Shown in pieces: positions 46,605 through 56,400 of a DNA stretch of 64,000 nt (positions are counted from its first letter, which is position 1; every line of letters starts with the position of its first letter). The DNA is taken from the NCBI GenBank assembly GCA_019637995.1, contig JAHBUQ010000001.1:682001-746000 (forward strand), in the 5' to 3' direction. Under the pieces are notes generated by a model, which saw only the letters and a program-made list of their open reading frames with translations, did no database searches and had not been told where the DNA came from. The translations under genes were made by a program, and so were the position numbers. The stretch comes from Ignavibacteriota bacterium. GTDB taxonomy: Bacteria > Bacteroidota > Ignavibacteria > Kapaibacteriales > UBA2268.

Positions 46605-46772
46605 ATGAATGTTGCTGTTGATAAAATAAATCTACGGAAATCTAATAAATCGTTATCTGATAAACCTGAGAAATCAGATAAAAGTGGAAATCTGTCGAAA
46701 CATTTCGGTAAGTTGCGTAGAAATATTGATGGTTTGAAGTATCAACAAGAAGTCAGAGCAAATGAAAATTGA
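46605..46772 (+). CDS. Putative antitoxin of a second VapBC-like module
   Basis: A 55-residue frame from ATG 46605 (MNVAVDKINLRKSNKSLSDK, then a basic helical part KHFGKLRRNIDGLKYQQ). It overlaps the start of the following PIN-domain frame by 11 bases. Small basic antitoxins of this form (with a conserved F-G-K-L segment before the toxin) occur with VapC in Bacteroidota. The name rests mainly on this overlap. Confidence 0.6.
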   Translation: MNVAVDKINLRKSNKSLSDKPEKSDKSGNLSKHFGKLRRNIDGLKYQQEVRANEN

Positions 46773-47127
46773 TTTTCTTGCGGATACAAATTTCCTGATA
46801 TATGTACATGAAGGAAATGATATTGTAAACTATTTGATTGATTACTAATTTGGAATATCTTTTATTAGCGAGGTAGAATTACTTGGTTACAAGGGTATTA
46901 CCAAATCAATTGAAGCAAAACTTCGCTCATTGATAAATGACTGCTTTTATTTTGAATGGAACACACAAATCAAAGATACAACAATTAATTTAAGAAAAAA
47001 ATATAACATAAAACTTCCTGATGCTATTATAGCCGCCACTTCTATTAATTACGAATTGCCTTTAGTAACAGCAGATAAAAGATTTACTATGATTAAGGAA
47101 CTTGACTTATTAATCCTTGAAATATAG
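46762..47127 (+). pseudogene. VapC-like PIN-domain toxin, broken by an in-frame stop
   Basis: ATG 46762 begins MKIDFLADTNFLIYVHEGND, with the first PIN-domain Asp. After YLIDY an in-frame TAA stands at 46846-46848, and the same frame continues FGISFISEVELLGYKG to ITKS and later LPDAIIAATSINYELPLVTA, then DKRF, ending ILEI at 47127. All motifs expected of a 121-residue VapC (D, E, D, D) are present around the stop. Full-length toxin needs readthrough, so this is a pseudogene or a sequencing error. Confidence 0.82.
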
Positions 47128-47144
47128 TAAAAATTGTTTTGCAT

Positions 47145-47168
47145 TATCAGGTAGTGAGAGTGGAGTGA
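47145..47168 (+). repeat. 24-nt direct repeat, copy C
   Basis: TATCAGGTAG followed by TGAGAGTGGAGTGA; one mismatch to copy A. It lies 17 bases after the second PIN-toxin stop. The match to copy A extends 15 or so bases upstream (AAAAATTGTTTTGCAT versus AAAAATGTTTTGAAT) with an indel. It still reads VLHYQVVRVE-stop. Confidence 0.85.
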
Positions 47169-47179
47169 GATGTTGCATT

Positions 47180-47203
47180 TTTTCAACTCTTTGGAGTTGA
47201 AAA
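47180..47203. terminator. Hairpin, possible terminator between the TA array and metS
   Basis: TTTTCAACTC (47180-47189) pairs perfectly with GAGTTGAAAA (47194-47203) around a TTTG loop. The T tract lies inside the stem rather than after it, so its role as a terminator is uncertain. It could serve either strand. Confidence 0.4.
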
Positions 47204-47298
47204 CTCGACTCTCATCTCTTGAGAATTCCTGTACCCTGACTACTGCACCCTGTACTCAAAAACACATTTAAAATTAGATAATTTAAAAAACTATGATA

Positions 47299-47421
47299 TT
47301 ATTCATCACCAAATTTATTCTTATTGAGTACTTTCATCGTGCTGTATGACATTACCGAAATCACGATTGTCCAAGCTGCTACCATAAATATAATTCCCAA
47401 AGTTGTAAATTCGCCGCTCAT
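47299..47421 (-). CDS. metS: MetS-type small subunit of an NSS amino acid transporter
   Basis: A 40-residue frame, shorter than normal gene-finder limits. It reads MSGEFTTLGIIFMVAAWTIV and then a second half with VMSYSTMKVLNKNKFGDE. One membrane helix fills residues about 8-27. Tiny single-helix proteins of this kind lie directly after NSS-family symporters (MetPS in Corynebacterium) and are needed for transport. It starts 3 bases after the symporter stop, with AAGGA about 7 bases before its ATG. Confidence 0.8.
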   Translation of the reverse strand: MSGEFTTLGIIFMVAAWTIVISVMSYSTMKVLNKNKFGDE

Positions 47422-47424
47422 TTT

Positions 47425-48981
47425 TTATCCTTGTGTATGATAAGTAAATTTGTGTTTATTTAGTTTCCAAGCTTTGTAAACAAGCCATGTAAAGCCTGCA
47501 TAAAGGGCTATCATCATTAATCTTGCACCCCAAAGATAAGGAACATTCTCAACCGGAACTTTTTCCATCAGTAAAATTGGAATTGCATCTTCAATTGTCC
47601 AATATACAAGTATGAATCCGATATATAGAGGTGAAACATATTTAATTACATAATAGACAATTCGTGGAATTTTAATATCAGCCCCCTTGTTTATTTCTTC
47701 CCAACCTTTATCCATACCATAAATCCAAGCAAATACAATTACTTCAGATAATGCAACAATAACGAGTCCGAACGTACCAGCCCAATAATCAAGCTCATCA
47801 AGGAATCCGAATTTTAGGAAAAGTACTACAAATTGAACACATACAAAAATACAAATTCCAATCACAATTACTGCTTTTTTATGAGTGAATCCAAATTGCT
47901 CTTTCAAAAATGAAATTATCGGCTGAGCCATCGCAACAGATGATGTTATACCGGCGAAAAACAGGAGAAAGAACCATATAAAACCAAGAAAATTACCAAA
48001 TGGTAAATTCTGAAAAACGACTGACATTGACACAAAACCTAAATTAAAGGCGCCGCTTTGAGCTATTGAAGTTGCAGCTGTAAGACCGAAGAATGCTACA
48101 GCTATCGGAATAGCAATAGATCCACCAAGAACAACCTCAACAAATTCGTTTATTGATGCAGTACTTAGTCCGCTAAGAGCTATATCATCATTTTCTCTGA
48201 GATAACTTGCGTACGCCTGAAGTGTACCCATACCTACGCTGAGAGTAAAAAATACCTGACCAGCGGCAGCGAGCCAGATTTTTGCATCTGATAATGCAGA
48301 AAAGTCAGGATTCCAGATAAATGCAAATCCTACCCAGACATTGTTTTCAGGTACTGACGGGTCGGGAGTTCCAATAGTAAATACATAAACTGCGAGAAAT
48401 ATACCAAATAAAAGTAGTAAGGGCATTGCAATTTTTGCAAATTTTTCGACACCTCCTTTTATTCCATGGTACAACACATAAAAATTAGCACATATTGTTA
48501 TGATTAAAAATAAATAAGCAACACCAATCCCATCAAAGTGCCCGGTTTCAACTCCCTGATAGCTATTAAGAAATGATGCCATGGAAGAGAGAGAGTCATA
48601 CTGAAAATACTCTTTAGTAAGTGAGAAATAAGCAAAACCCAAAGTCCAGGATTCGATATAGCAATAGTAAATCATCACTATAGTTGAAACAAAAAGTCCT
48701 GATACGCCTAAATACTTAGCAAATGGATGATTCCACATTACATCAAACATACCGGGCAATGAACCGTGATTATGTTTGCCGCCGAGCCTTCCTGTAGCCC
48801 ATTCAATCCACATTAGTGGAATTGCTAAAAGTAAAAAAGCTACAAAATACGGAATCATAAAGGCTCCGCCGCCATTTTGAGCTGCCTGCACAGGAAATCT
48901 TAAAAAATTGCCAAGACCAACTGCATTACCTGCCATAGCAAGTACTAATCCAATTCGCGTACCCCAACGTTCTCTTTGCAT
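47425..48981 (-). CDS. NSS-family sodium:amino acid symporter
   Basis: A 518-residue protein with about twelve membrane segments. The N-terminus has the NSS/SLC6 signature WGTRIGLVLAMAGNAVGLGNFLRFP with the Na+-binding Gly-Asn stretch, and later VFFTLSVGMGTLQAYASY. NSS symporters carry amino acids inward with sodium. The metS-like gene after it suggests methionine or a small neutral amino acid such as alanine. It is separated from the saccharopine genes by a strong terminator, so it is its own unit. Confidence 0.9.
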   Translation of the reverse strand: MQRERWGTRIGLVLAMAGNAVGLGNFLRFPVQAAQNGGGAFMIPYFVAFLLLAIPLMWIEWATGRLGGKHNHGSLPGMFDVMWNHPFAKYLGVSGLFVSTIVMIYYCYIESWTLGFAYFSLTKEYFQYDSLSSMASFLNSYQGVETGHFDGIGVAYLFLIITICANFYVLYHGIKGGVEKFAKIAMPLLLLFGIFLAVYVFTIGTPDPSVPENNVWVGFAFIWNPDFSALSDAKIWLAAAGQVFFTLSVGMGTLQAYASYLRENDDIALSGLSTASINEFVEVVLGGSIAIPIAVAFFGLTAATSIAQSGAFNLGFVSMSVVFQNLPFGNFLGFIWFFLLFFAGITSSVAMAQPIISFLKEQFGFTHKKAVIVIGICIFVCVQFVVLFLKFGFLDELDYWAGTFGLVIVALSEVIVFAWIYGMDKGWEEINKGADIKIPRIVYYVIKYVSPLYIGFILVYWTIEDAIPILLMEKVPVENVPYLWGARLMMIALYAGFTWLVYKAWKLNKHKFTYHTQG

Positions 48982-49004
48982 AATCTGTGATATTATTTTG
49001 GAAT

Positions 49005-49042
49005 AAAAAACACAATTTTGAAATAACTTATCAAAATTGTGT
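49005..49042 (-). terminator. Strong intrinsic terminator after the saccharopine dehydrogenase gene
   Basis: A perfect 12-bp stem, ACACAATTTTGA (49010-49021) with TCAAAATTGTGT (49031-49042), has a 9-nt loop. On the minus strand it runs into a TTTTTT tract at 49010-49005. It lies 72 bases past the stop at 49114. Confidence 0.85.
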
Positions 49043-49113
49043 ATCTTAAGAATTTTAAAGTATAAATATTTTTGAATTATACCAAATTTTTTGATTTTAT
49101 TTTGTTAATACAG

Positions 49114-50451
49114 CTAAATAATTTCTTTTTCCTCATCAATAAATTTTACACCATATTGCTCTAATTCATCAAGTATTGGATTGTAAACTTCTGGTTTAAC
49201 GGGAATTACTACACCTGAAGCTTTAATTTCTCCGGTTAAAAATAGTTTTATAGCAATAGCCAGCGGAGTTCCAACTGTAATAGCCATAGCAGTATGTGTT
49301 CTGTCTTTACCAATTACAACAAGTGAGGATTTCCGTTCAAATTTTTTTCCACCAAGTTCATAAATGAACTGATGCTGCATAACAACCATATCGAGCTCCT
49401 GCTCCGCAAGCTGCCATTTTTTTTCAATAACAGATTGCAGAATTTTTGCAGCGGATGCTCTTTTTAGTTTAATAGGTTCATCTTCAAATAAACCTAGCCA
49501 TTGCATTTTTTGAAATTCATTACTTTCTTGCGTAATTCCAAGATATCTGCATAAATTTTCTTCAACAGATAATTCGGGATTCTCTGGAAGAAATGAGTCA
49601 ACAAAACTCCTGTTTGTTAGTTCTTCAGAGTTTTCCAATATCAGGTTATCATCCGTAAGACCGATTTTAATAAAACAGTCGAATGCATCTGAATAACCCG
49701 GTCGCCTCATCGTACCACGAAATAATGTCTGTATTCCATCTAAACCGTAAATATCTTTATACAGAAATGAATCTCTGTTTGCATAAACTTCAAAATCACC
49801 ATAATCAAGAACTTGCACAATCTCGGTTCGGCTGAAAAGCTGCTGATAGGGAATATACTTAACTTTACCATTATGTAAAAATCTTGCTCCTGCCTGCCCT
49901 GCAAGAATGACATTGCGGGCATTCCAAGTAAATTTATAGTGCCATGGATTGTTGTCAAATTCCGGGGCAACAAGCCCGCCTGTATTGGATTCAAAATTGA
50001 TTAATTTACCACCTTTTGAGCGGATTTCATCAATTATTTTCATAGCAGACATATGGTCAATTCCCGGATCAACTCCACATTCATTCAAAAATAGCAGTCC
50101 TGCTTCCCTAACCTGCTTACTTAATTTCTGCATAGTTGGTGATACATAAGATGTTGTGAACATGTGTTTTTTCTGACGAAGACACTCACGGGCAACTATT
50201 GGATGATATTTTGCAGGAAGTAGCGAAACTGCAACATCACAATCAGCTATAAGCTCGGGCAGCTTTTTGATATGTGCTGTATCAAATTCTAAAGCAACGG
50301 CATTCGGATGTCCACCGATTTTTTTCTGGGCATCTTTAATGTCAAGAGCTGTAACAGTTATTTTTAAATTAAATTCATCGCTTGTATCAAGCAAATACTT
50401 AATCAGACTGGATGAAGACAGTCCTGCACCCAAAATTAAAATTTTTTTCAT
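49114..50451 (-). CDS. Saccharopine dehydrogenase (LYS9-type)
   Basis: A 445-residue protein with an N-terminal Rossmann motif ILILGAGLSSSSLIKYLLD, then DVAVSLLPAKYHPIVA, LNECGVDPGIDHMSAM and NPWHYKFTWNARNVILAGQ, all typical of saccharopine dehydrogenases. This is the half that releases glutamate and 2-aminoadipate semialdehyde from saccharopine. Its partner, the lysine-ketoglutarate reductase half, lies 27 bases upstream; plants and animals carry both as one fused protein (AASS/LKR-SDH). Here the two are separate genes in one operon. Confidence 0.9.
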   Translation of the reverse strand: MKKILILGAGLSSSSLIKYLLDTSDEFNLKITVTALDIKDAQKKIGGHPNAVALEFDTAHIKKLPELIADCDVAVSLLPAKYHPIVARECLRQKKHMFTTSYVSPTMQKLSKQVREAGLLFLNECGVDPGIDHMSAMKIIDEIRSKGGKLINFESNTGGLVAPEFDNNPWHYKFTWNARNVILAGQAGARFLHNGKVKYIPYQQLFSRTEIVQVLDYGDFEVYANRDSFLYKDIYGLDGIQTLFRGTMRRPGYSDAFDCFIKIGLTDDNLILENSEELTNRSFVDSFLPENPELSVEENLCRYLGITQESNEFQKMQWLGLFEDEPIKLKRASAAKILQSVIEKKWQLAEQELDMVVMQHQFIYELGGKKFERKSSLVVIGKDRTHTAMAITVGTPLAIAIKLFLTGEIKASGVVIPVKPEVYNPILDELEQYGVKFIDEEKEII

Positions 50452-50478
50452 TGGTTTTTTCTCAATATAATTACTTAT

Positions 50479-51768
50479 TTATAGAAACTCCGAAAGGTAT
50501 TTATAGTCCGGAGTTAATTGTCCATTTAATAATATTAACGCTGATTTTATTGGTAGAGGTAATTTTATTGCATTAAAATTTGCATTGAAGTCTGCTTCAG
50601 CAATTTCAGGGATGAAATCACTTAAAGCGTTAGAGAAAGAAATTGAAGACTCTCTTGGAAGTTCACTTGGCAAAATATCTACTGCCATTACAAGCACACC
50701 GTCGCCATCAAATCCCATTACTGAAGTTTGAGTTGATGGATTATAAACAAACACAGGGTCTTCAATTTCTGTGCCTTTGTGTGTGCATTCGATTGAGCCC
50801 TCGGGGTCGCAAGTAATATCACCAATTACAGCAAGTTTCAGATGATTGCTTTCGAATAAATCTTTCAGAAGATCTTTTGTAATTATTCGAGGATATCGTT
50901 CATCCCAATACATCCCATTTACTACGCAAGACAATTTGTGTAAATAGCGATGAAATTTATCTCTGTAATCAGATGGATTGTCATAATAATCCTGAAGTTC
51001 AAATTCACCTGAAATCTTTTCAACTAAGTCTTTTTCCTTGAATACTACTTTGTATAAATTGTGTTTATCAACTTCTGCTGTAAGAATTTCTTCGGGAGAT
51101 ATTTCTTGGTAGGGAAGAAGGTCGAATATTTCCCATGCTCCTCGGCTCACGTTGCCATAACCTGTAAAAGCAGTTATAAAAGGCAGAACTTCATCAGGAA
51201 GACCATCTTTGCGTATCAGATCACCAACTCTTCTAACATCTGATATAGCATCATCAAGTGACTTGTAAGTATGAGCTTGTCTAATATTCAAAAAAGGGGT
51301 ATTTATTCCAAGTCTTGAGTATCGTTGTCCCAATGACCAAAGAGTATTTATCATACCAGCAAGTCCGGCAAATCTTCCAAAAAATATCAGACGTCTTCCG
51401 GCTTCATCTACGATTTTTTCGTACTCAATCAAATTGCAGTTCAGCTCAATTAATCGCTTCAGCATCGGCATATTGTAGCCCTGACCTTTGATTACATGTG
51501 AGAAATAAATATAAGTCTTTGTAGGGAGAAGTTTTTCTACAGGTATTTCTTTGACCCCGAGAATTATATCGCAATCGTCAATGTTGTTTACAACTTTGGC
51601 GCCGACTATTTGATATTCTTCATCACAAAAAATTCTTTTTCCACTGCTTTCAATCTTAAATTCAATTTCATATTTTTCAGTAAGTGATTTAATATCATCA
51701 GGTATCAGTGGAACTCTTTTTTCCGATAAATACTTATCTTCGTGTCTTATGCCGATTTTTTTCATCAT
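50479..51768 (-). CDS. Lysine-ketoglutarate reductase (saccharopine-forming; AlaDh/PNT-N fold)
   Basis: A 429-residue protein of the alanine dehydrogenase / transhydrogenase N-terminal fold. It has GIRHEDKYLSEKRVPLIPDD, GVKEIP and YIYFSHVIKGQGYNMPMLKR, then GRFAGLAGMINTLWSLGQRY, as in the LKR half of LKR-SDH. It condenses lysine with 2-oxoglutarate to saccharopine using NADPH. It sits at the head of an operon with the saccharopine dehydrogenase gene. With the DUF1338 gene it suggests lysine catabolism to 2-oxoglutarate, although the intermediate dehydrogenase and aminotransferase are not in the window. Confidence 0.9.
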   Translation of the reverse strand: MMKKIGIRHEDKYLSEKRVPLIPDDIKSLTEKYEIEFKIESSGKRIFCDEEYQIVGAKVVNNIDDCDIILGVKEIPVEKLLPTKTYIYFSHVIKGQGYNMPMLKRLIELNCNLIEYEKIVDEAGRRLIFFGRFAGLAGMINTLWSLGQRYSRLGINTPFLNIRQAHTYKSLDDAISDVRRVGDLIRKDGLPDEVLPFITAFTGYGNVSRGAWEIFDLLPYQEISPEEILTAEVDKHNLYKVVFKEKDLVEKISGEFELQDYYDNPSDYRDKFHRYLHKLSCVVNGMYWDERYPRIITKDLLKDLFESNHLKLAVIGDITCDPEGSIECTHKGTEIEDPVFVYNPSTQTSVMGFDGDGVLVMAVDILPSELPRESSISFSNALSDFIPEIAEADFNANFNAIKLPLPIKSALILLNGQLTPDYKYLSEFL

Positions 51769-51874
51769 AATATTAATTTTTATTTATTTTGCTAAATCAT
51801 ACACTTCAAAAGTAATAATTTTAAACAAAATAATAAACTAATATCGCAATTATCTTACTTTAAGAGTATATTTA

Positions 51875-53251
51875 TTATTTTCTTAGTATTACAAACTCTG
51901 TACGGCGATTTTTTGCTTTACCTTCATTCGTATCATTATCGGCAATCGGTTCTGTTTCACCAAATCCTTTAGATGTAACTCTGTTTTCTGAAATACCTTC
52001 TTTGATAAGAGCTTGTTTTACAGCATCAGCTCTTGATTGCGATAGCTTCATATTGTGATTAGGGTCACCGGTACGATTACTTGAATCAGTGTGTCCCCTC
52101 AGCTCAATCGCCATTCCGGGATAAAGTTTCATCATAGAAGCTACTTTTTTAATTGCCTTAGCTGACTCGCCCTTTATTGTGGATTTATCACTGTCGAAAT
52201 ATACAGCAAGAAGATTGATGAAACCAATATCAGGCAGGTTGTTGATAGATACAGTGTCAGAAATAACTTTATTCTCAAGACATAATGACAAAACAATCTT
52301 GTGGTCGCCAAAATCAGGTTGTTCAAATTCAACAACGTAGAAATATTCGAATCTTTTGTATAAATCATCAAAAGCAAGTTTGAACTCATCTTTTTGATAT
52401 ATGTGATGATAAATTCCTCCGGTTCCATTCGAAAATTGTTCCATAAAGCCTTTGTTTATTCCATACCCAAAATCCACAGCGCAAACAATAACATTATTTT
52501 CAATTGCTTTTTTAATTACATCATTCACAGGAAATTTTGACGAATTATCATGTCCATCAGTAAATACCATAACAACTCTTTGCATCGCATTATCAGCTTT
52601 TGCAACTTCTTCAATTGCCAGCATAGTAGCATCTGAAACCGCTGTCATGCCACCGAAACCTTCAAGACCATTTCGTTTCATACCGGCAAGAAGAATTGAT
52701 TGGGATGTGGTCAGAGGAACCTCCAGAGAAACTTTGCCGTCATATTTGATAATTGACATAGCGTCTGTATTCTTCATAGATTTGATTAAATCTATCGTTG
52801 CATCCTGACAAGCAAAAGCTCTGTCGCTTCCCATCGAACCGCTAAGGTCCATAACTACAGACAGTGCCATTGGTTTGCGGTCTTTTATAGTGCTCTCGCG
52901 GACAGTCATTTTTTCAAGTGGAACTTCAACTCCGTTAGTAATAACTGTTCCTTTACACCATTTCTTTAACCAGTCGGCTGTTGCAGCTCCGGTCATATAA
53001 AAACTTGACTGGTCAATAAAATGTACATACATTTTCACTTTGTCGGAATTCTTAGCTTCAACACGTGATATGATTACTTGCGGTTCCTTTATTTCATGGT
53101 TCTTAACATCCCTGACATCTACAATAAATTGTGGATTGTAGCCGGGAGGCGGTGCCAAATCAGGCAAAACAGCTTCTTTTTCACCTTTATATACCTGGCA
53201 AGATGAAACTATTAATAATAAAACTGCGAAAAGAGAAAATGCTCTATTCAT
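51875..53251 (-). CDS. Lipoprotein with von Willebrand A and OmpA peptidoglycan-binding domains
   Basis: A 458-residue protein with a lipoprotein signal peptide (MNRAFSLFAVLLLIVSSC). A vWA domain over about 120-320 has the MIDAS motif VVMDLSGSMGSD. An OmpA-C domain over about 340-455 has FDSDKSTIKG, ELRGHTDSSNRTGD and LSQSRADAVKQAL, which anchors to diaminopimelate in peptidoglycan. The vWA part probably binds a protein partner via a divalent metal. It is a single gene, divergent from the metzincin-motif gene. It resembles surface or adhesion proteins of Bacteroidota; partner unknown. Confidence 0.85.
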   Translation of the reverse strand: MNRAFSLFAVLLLIVSSCQVYKGEKEAVLPDLAPPPGYNPQFIVDVRDVKNHEIKEPQVIISRVEAKNSDKVKMYVHFIDQSSFYMTGAATADWLKKWCKGTVITNGVEVPLEKMTVRESTIKDRKPMALSVVMDLSGSMGSDRAFACQDATIDLIKSMKNTDAMSIIKYDGKVSLEVPLTTSQSILLAGMKRNGLEGFGGMTAVSDATMLAIEEVAKADNAMQRVVMVFTDGHDNSSKFPVNDVIKKAIENNVIVCAVDFGYGINKGFMEQFSNGTGGIYHHIYQKDEFKLAFDDLYKRFEYFYVVEFEQPDFGDHKIVLSLCLENKVISDTVSINNLPDIGFINLLAVYFDSDKSTIKGESAKAIKKVASMMKLYPGMAIELRGHTDSSNRTGDPNHNMKLSQSRADAVKQALIKEGISENRVTSKGFGETEPIADNDTNEGKAKNRRTEFVILRK

Positions 53252-53465
53252 TACATTAACCTTCTTAATACTTTTGATTATTCTAAAAATGGAATTTGTT
53301 TATACTTAAAAATAATAATATTTTTTTAAACAACATAATTTTAAATTAATTATTTGAATAAATATTTTTTGATTTTTCTTTGCAACGAAATTTATATTAA
53401 TGTGTAATTATTATTAAGTGAAAATATTATATTTTTGCTATTATTATTTATTTAATGGAGCTATA

Positions 53466-56400
53466 ATGAATAGAATAATTTTGACTACTTTTATAATTTA
53501 CTTAAATATTTTTTTTGTTGCCAATGCAGTAGAAAACAATACTTTTTATGGCATTGTTCATGATTCTGAATTATCAACAGATGATATAAATTCAATTTTG
53601 AGAAATCATGACTTCCGGGTAGCAGTAAAGATTGATAGTATTATAATACTCAAAAGTAAATATGAAAAACAAATAATAATAAATAAACTTGATAAGATTT
53701 CAATTTTTGACAAGAGCAGACTTGACCCGGAATTGCTTTCAAATAATGATTTGTTAAATCAAATTATTAATTACAAAGTTAATCCAGAGTATGAAACAGA
53801 ATTTCTAAAGGAAATTGAAAGTCACAATTGTTCTTCAGGGTGCGGCTGTATTGATAATCATAATCAAAAAGAAATTTCTGAAAAACATTCTGAAATTCCG
53901 ATATTTCAAAATTTATCAGGTAAAAGAATTCTTATGTGCTATAAAAATCCCTGGGAACTTTATGACACTGAGCAATGGAAAACAGTACTTGAAAATCTTG
54001 ACATTCTAAAAATATATATTGGCGATATAAATGAGCGGGTTAATGAGGAGAAAGCCCGTGCTTTGATATCATCTTTGATTAATAACAATATAAAAATTGC
54101 AATAGAAGTAGGTGGCTTACTCGACTGGCACGCCGATAAAAGCGAACAATCTGCTGAAGCATCATTTGCTCAGGAATTTGCAGCGGTTGAGCCACTCATA
54201 AACTTAATTAAATCAATTTCACCAGATAAATCAATTGATATTCTTGATTTTGATGGACCAATTCGCAGAATGTTATTTCCTAATAACAAAATGCAGGATT
54301 ATCATACATTAAAGAGTGCGATGGATGAACTTTTTGAAGTATTAACCCTTTGGAAAGATGCTATACCTGATATAGAGATTAATTTGCTTACAAATTTTCC
54401 TAATTGGGCATGGGGCAATACGCCTGCATATTTCAGCATAGACGGTAGTTCTAATGGTTATGGACAATATCAGAGTATTATGAATGAACTAAGGATGCGA
54501 AATCGCGATAACAAGTATAAATTTAACGGATTGACTATTGATAATCCTTTTGATTATGCTATTGGTATTGCTCAGACTAATCAACCCGAACTCATTGAGA
54601 GTGTTGATTGGTTGAAGCGAATTGGTGAACTTGAAAAGAATGCCCGGAATTTAGGGATGAAAGTAAACATGATATTCAATTCAAATGGTGCTCGTTCAGA
54701 TTCTGCATATTATACACAGACACTTAAGTACATTGATTTATATCTCGATAGTGTTGGGAATCCTGATGGACTATGGATACAGTCATGGTATGACAAACCA
54801 AAATATTGGTTGCCTGAGGATGAGGATTACACTATGACAAATTTAGTCAAAAATGCTTTACCATATAAAGATATAATTATAATTGACTCAAACATGACAA
54901 GTGAGTATATGCGTGGAACTTCAACAGCTGCTATTTTTTTTGTAAATAATACAACAGCTAAGAATTCCGGAGCTCCTGCATGGGATTTGATTAAACAAAA
55001 TTCTGCAATTGCAAATATTGCAGTTAATCTTGCCTGGTGGACTGATGTTGCAGAAGCTTTCGGGCATGATAAATCATTTGAAATTCAAATTTATGGCTAT
55101 GATAACCCTGTCACTCAGGTTGATTTTGACCCAACCGAAGGTTATACAAGTTTATCAAGTAATGACAGCAAATTTCAAATTCCGATTATGGAAAAATTAG
55201 GATATATTAATGGAAATATTATTCAGAGAATGAGAAAGTTTTCACATGATTTACGAAATGAAAAAGAAACTGATTGGGCATTCTGTGCATTTATTTTGGA
55301 AGGATCATTTTCTGTACGGGCTCACGCTTCATTAAAAGGTCCATCAACTGTCCTGACGAGAGGAAGTACAACTAATGGCTTCACATTCACACATGAAGTC
55401 GGGCATATTTATGGCGGATTTGATGAATATTGGGAATTCGATTATGCTATGATAAGAAGTCAGCAATCACGAAACGGTGCTTCAAACGGCAATTTTCACT
55501 GGAGAAATTATCCGGTACAACCCTCTATGATGGCATCTAGTTTTTCAGGTGGAATTTCATATTATACTGCAGTTCATCTTGGACTTGCTGAGAAAGTGAA
55601 ATTCACAAAAGTAAAGGTTAATCCACCCGAAGCTATTTTTGAAGTATCATATTCAAATTCGTCAAATAATTTTCTAACACCCACCCGCTACCAAGGCGAT
55701 GTTGATTTTCATTGGGGTGAAGGTATGAGAATAAAATTAGAAGCCCTACCAAATGCCTTTGCTTCCAATTTAATTTGGGAATCACCAAAGTGGTCAGTAA
55801 GCAGCTCTTCAATCTATGAATTTACTAAGAATAGTACAACTCCTGAAACTATTAATCTTGACTTTCAGATAAGTGACAAACCATCTGAGGAGAATTACAA
55901 ATATTACCATGTTGGTAATGCTCTTGCTTCACCGGATATTTATTCAATAACAAGTTTCGGCAATTTTTATGGTTTTGGAGGCTCACGTGGTATCTCCGTT
56001 TGGGATGGAAGTAATCGGGTAATTCTTGATTACGAGTCACCAGATGGTAGGACAGTTGCACCAAGAGAGTCAAGAGCCGGAGCCGTGGATGATAACGGAA
56101 ATTTTTATTTTGCTACAACCGCAGGTGATGTTTTGGCTTATGAATATGGTCAAAAAACTCAGTTTTTATCTTCAGCTGGAACATCCTTCAGAATGGTTTC
56201 CAAATCAATGGATGAAACCCTTTGGGCTGGCGTTGGTGCAGACGGACGTGGCTCGAAAGATGAAGTATCACCGTCGGGATTGCACTATTACAGCGGGGAC
56301 CGTTTTCAAGTTATGAGAACTGACAACTCAAACATTCCATCAAATCATGTTTCCGGCTTAGCCATTAATTCAAATGGCAATTTGCTTGTTTCATTCTTTG

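Noticed and set aside
47230-47257. Two adjacent 14-base units with CACCCTG/TACCCTG
   Set aside because: Only about 9 of 14 positions agree. Too weak to call a tandem repeat.
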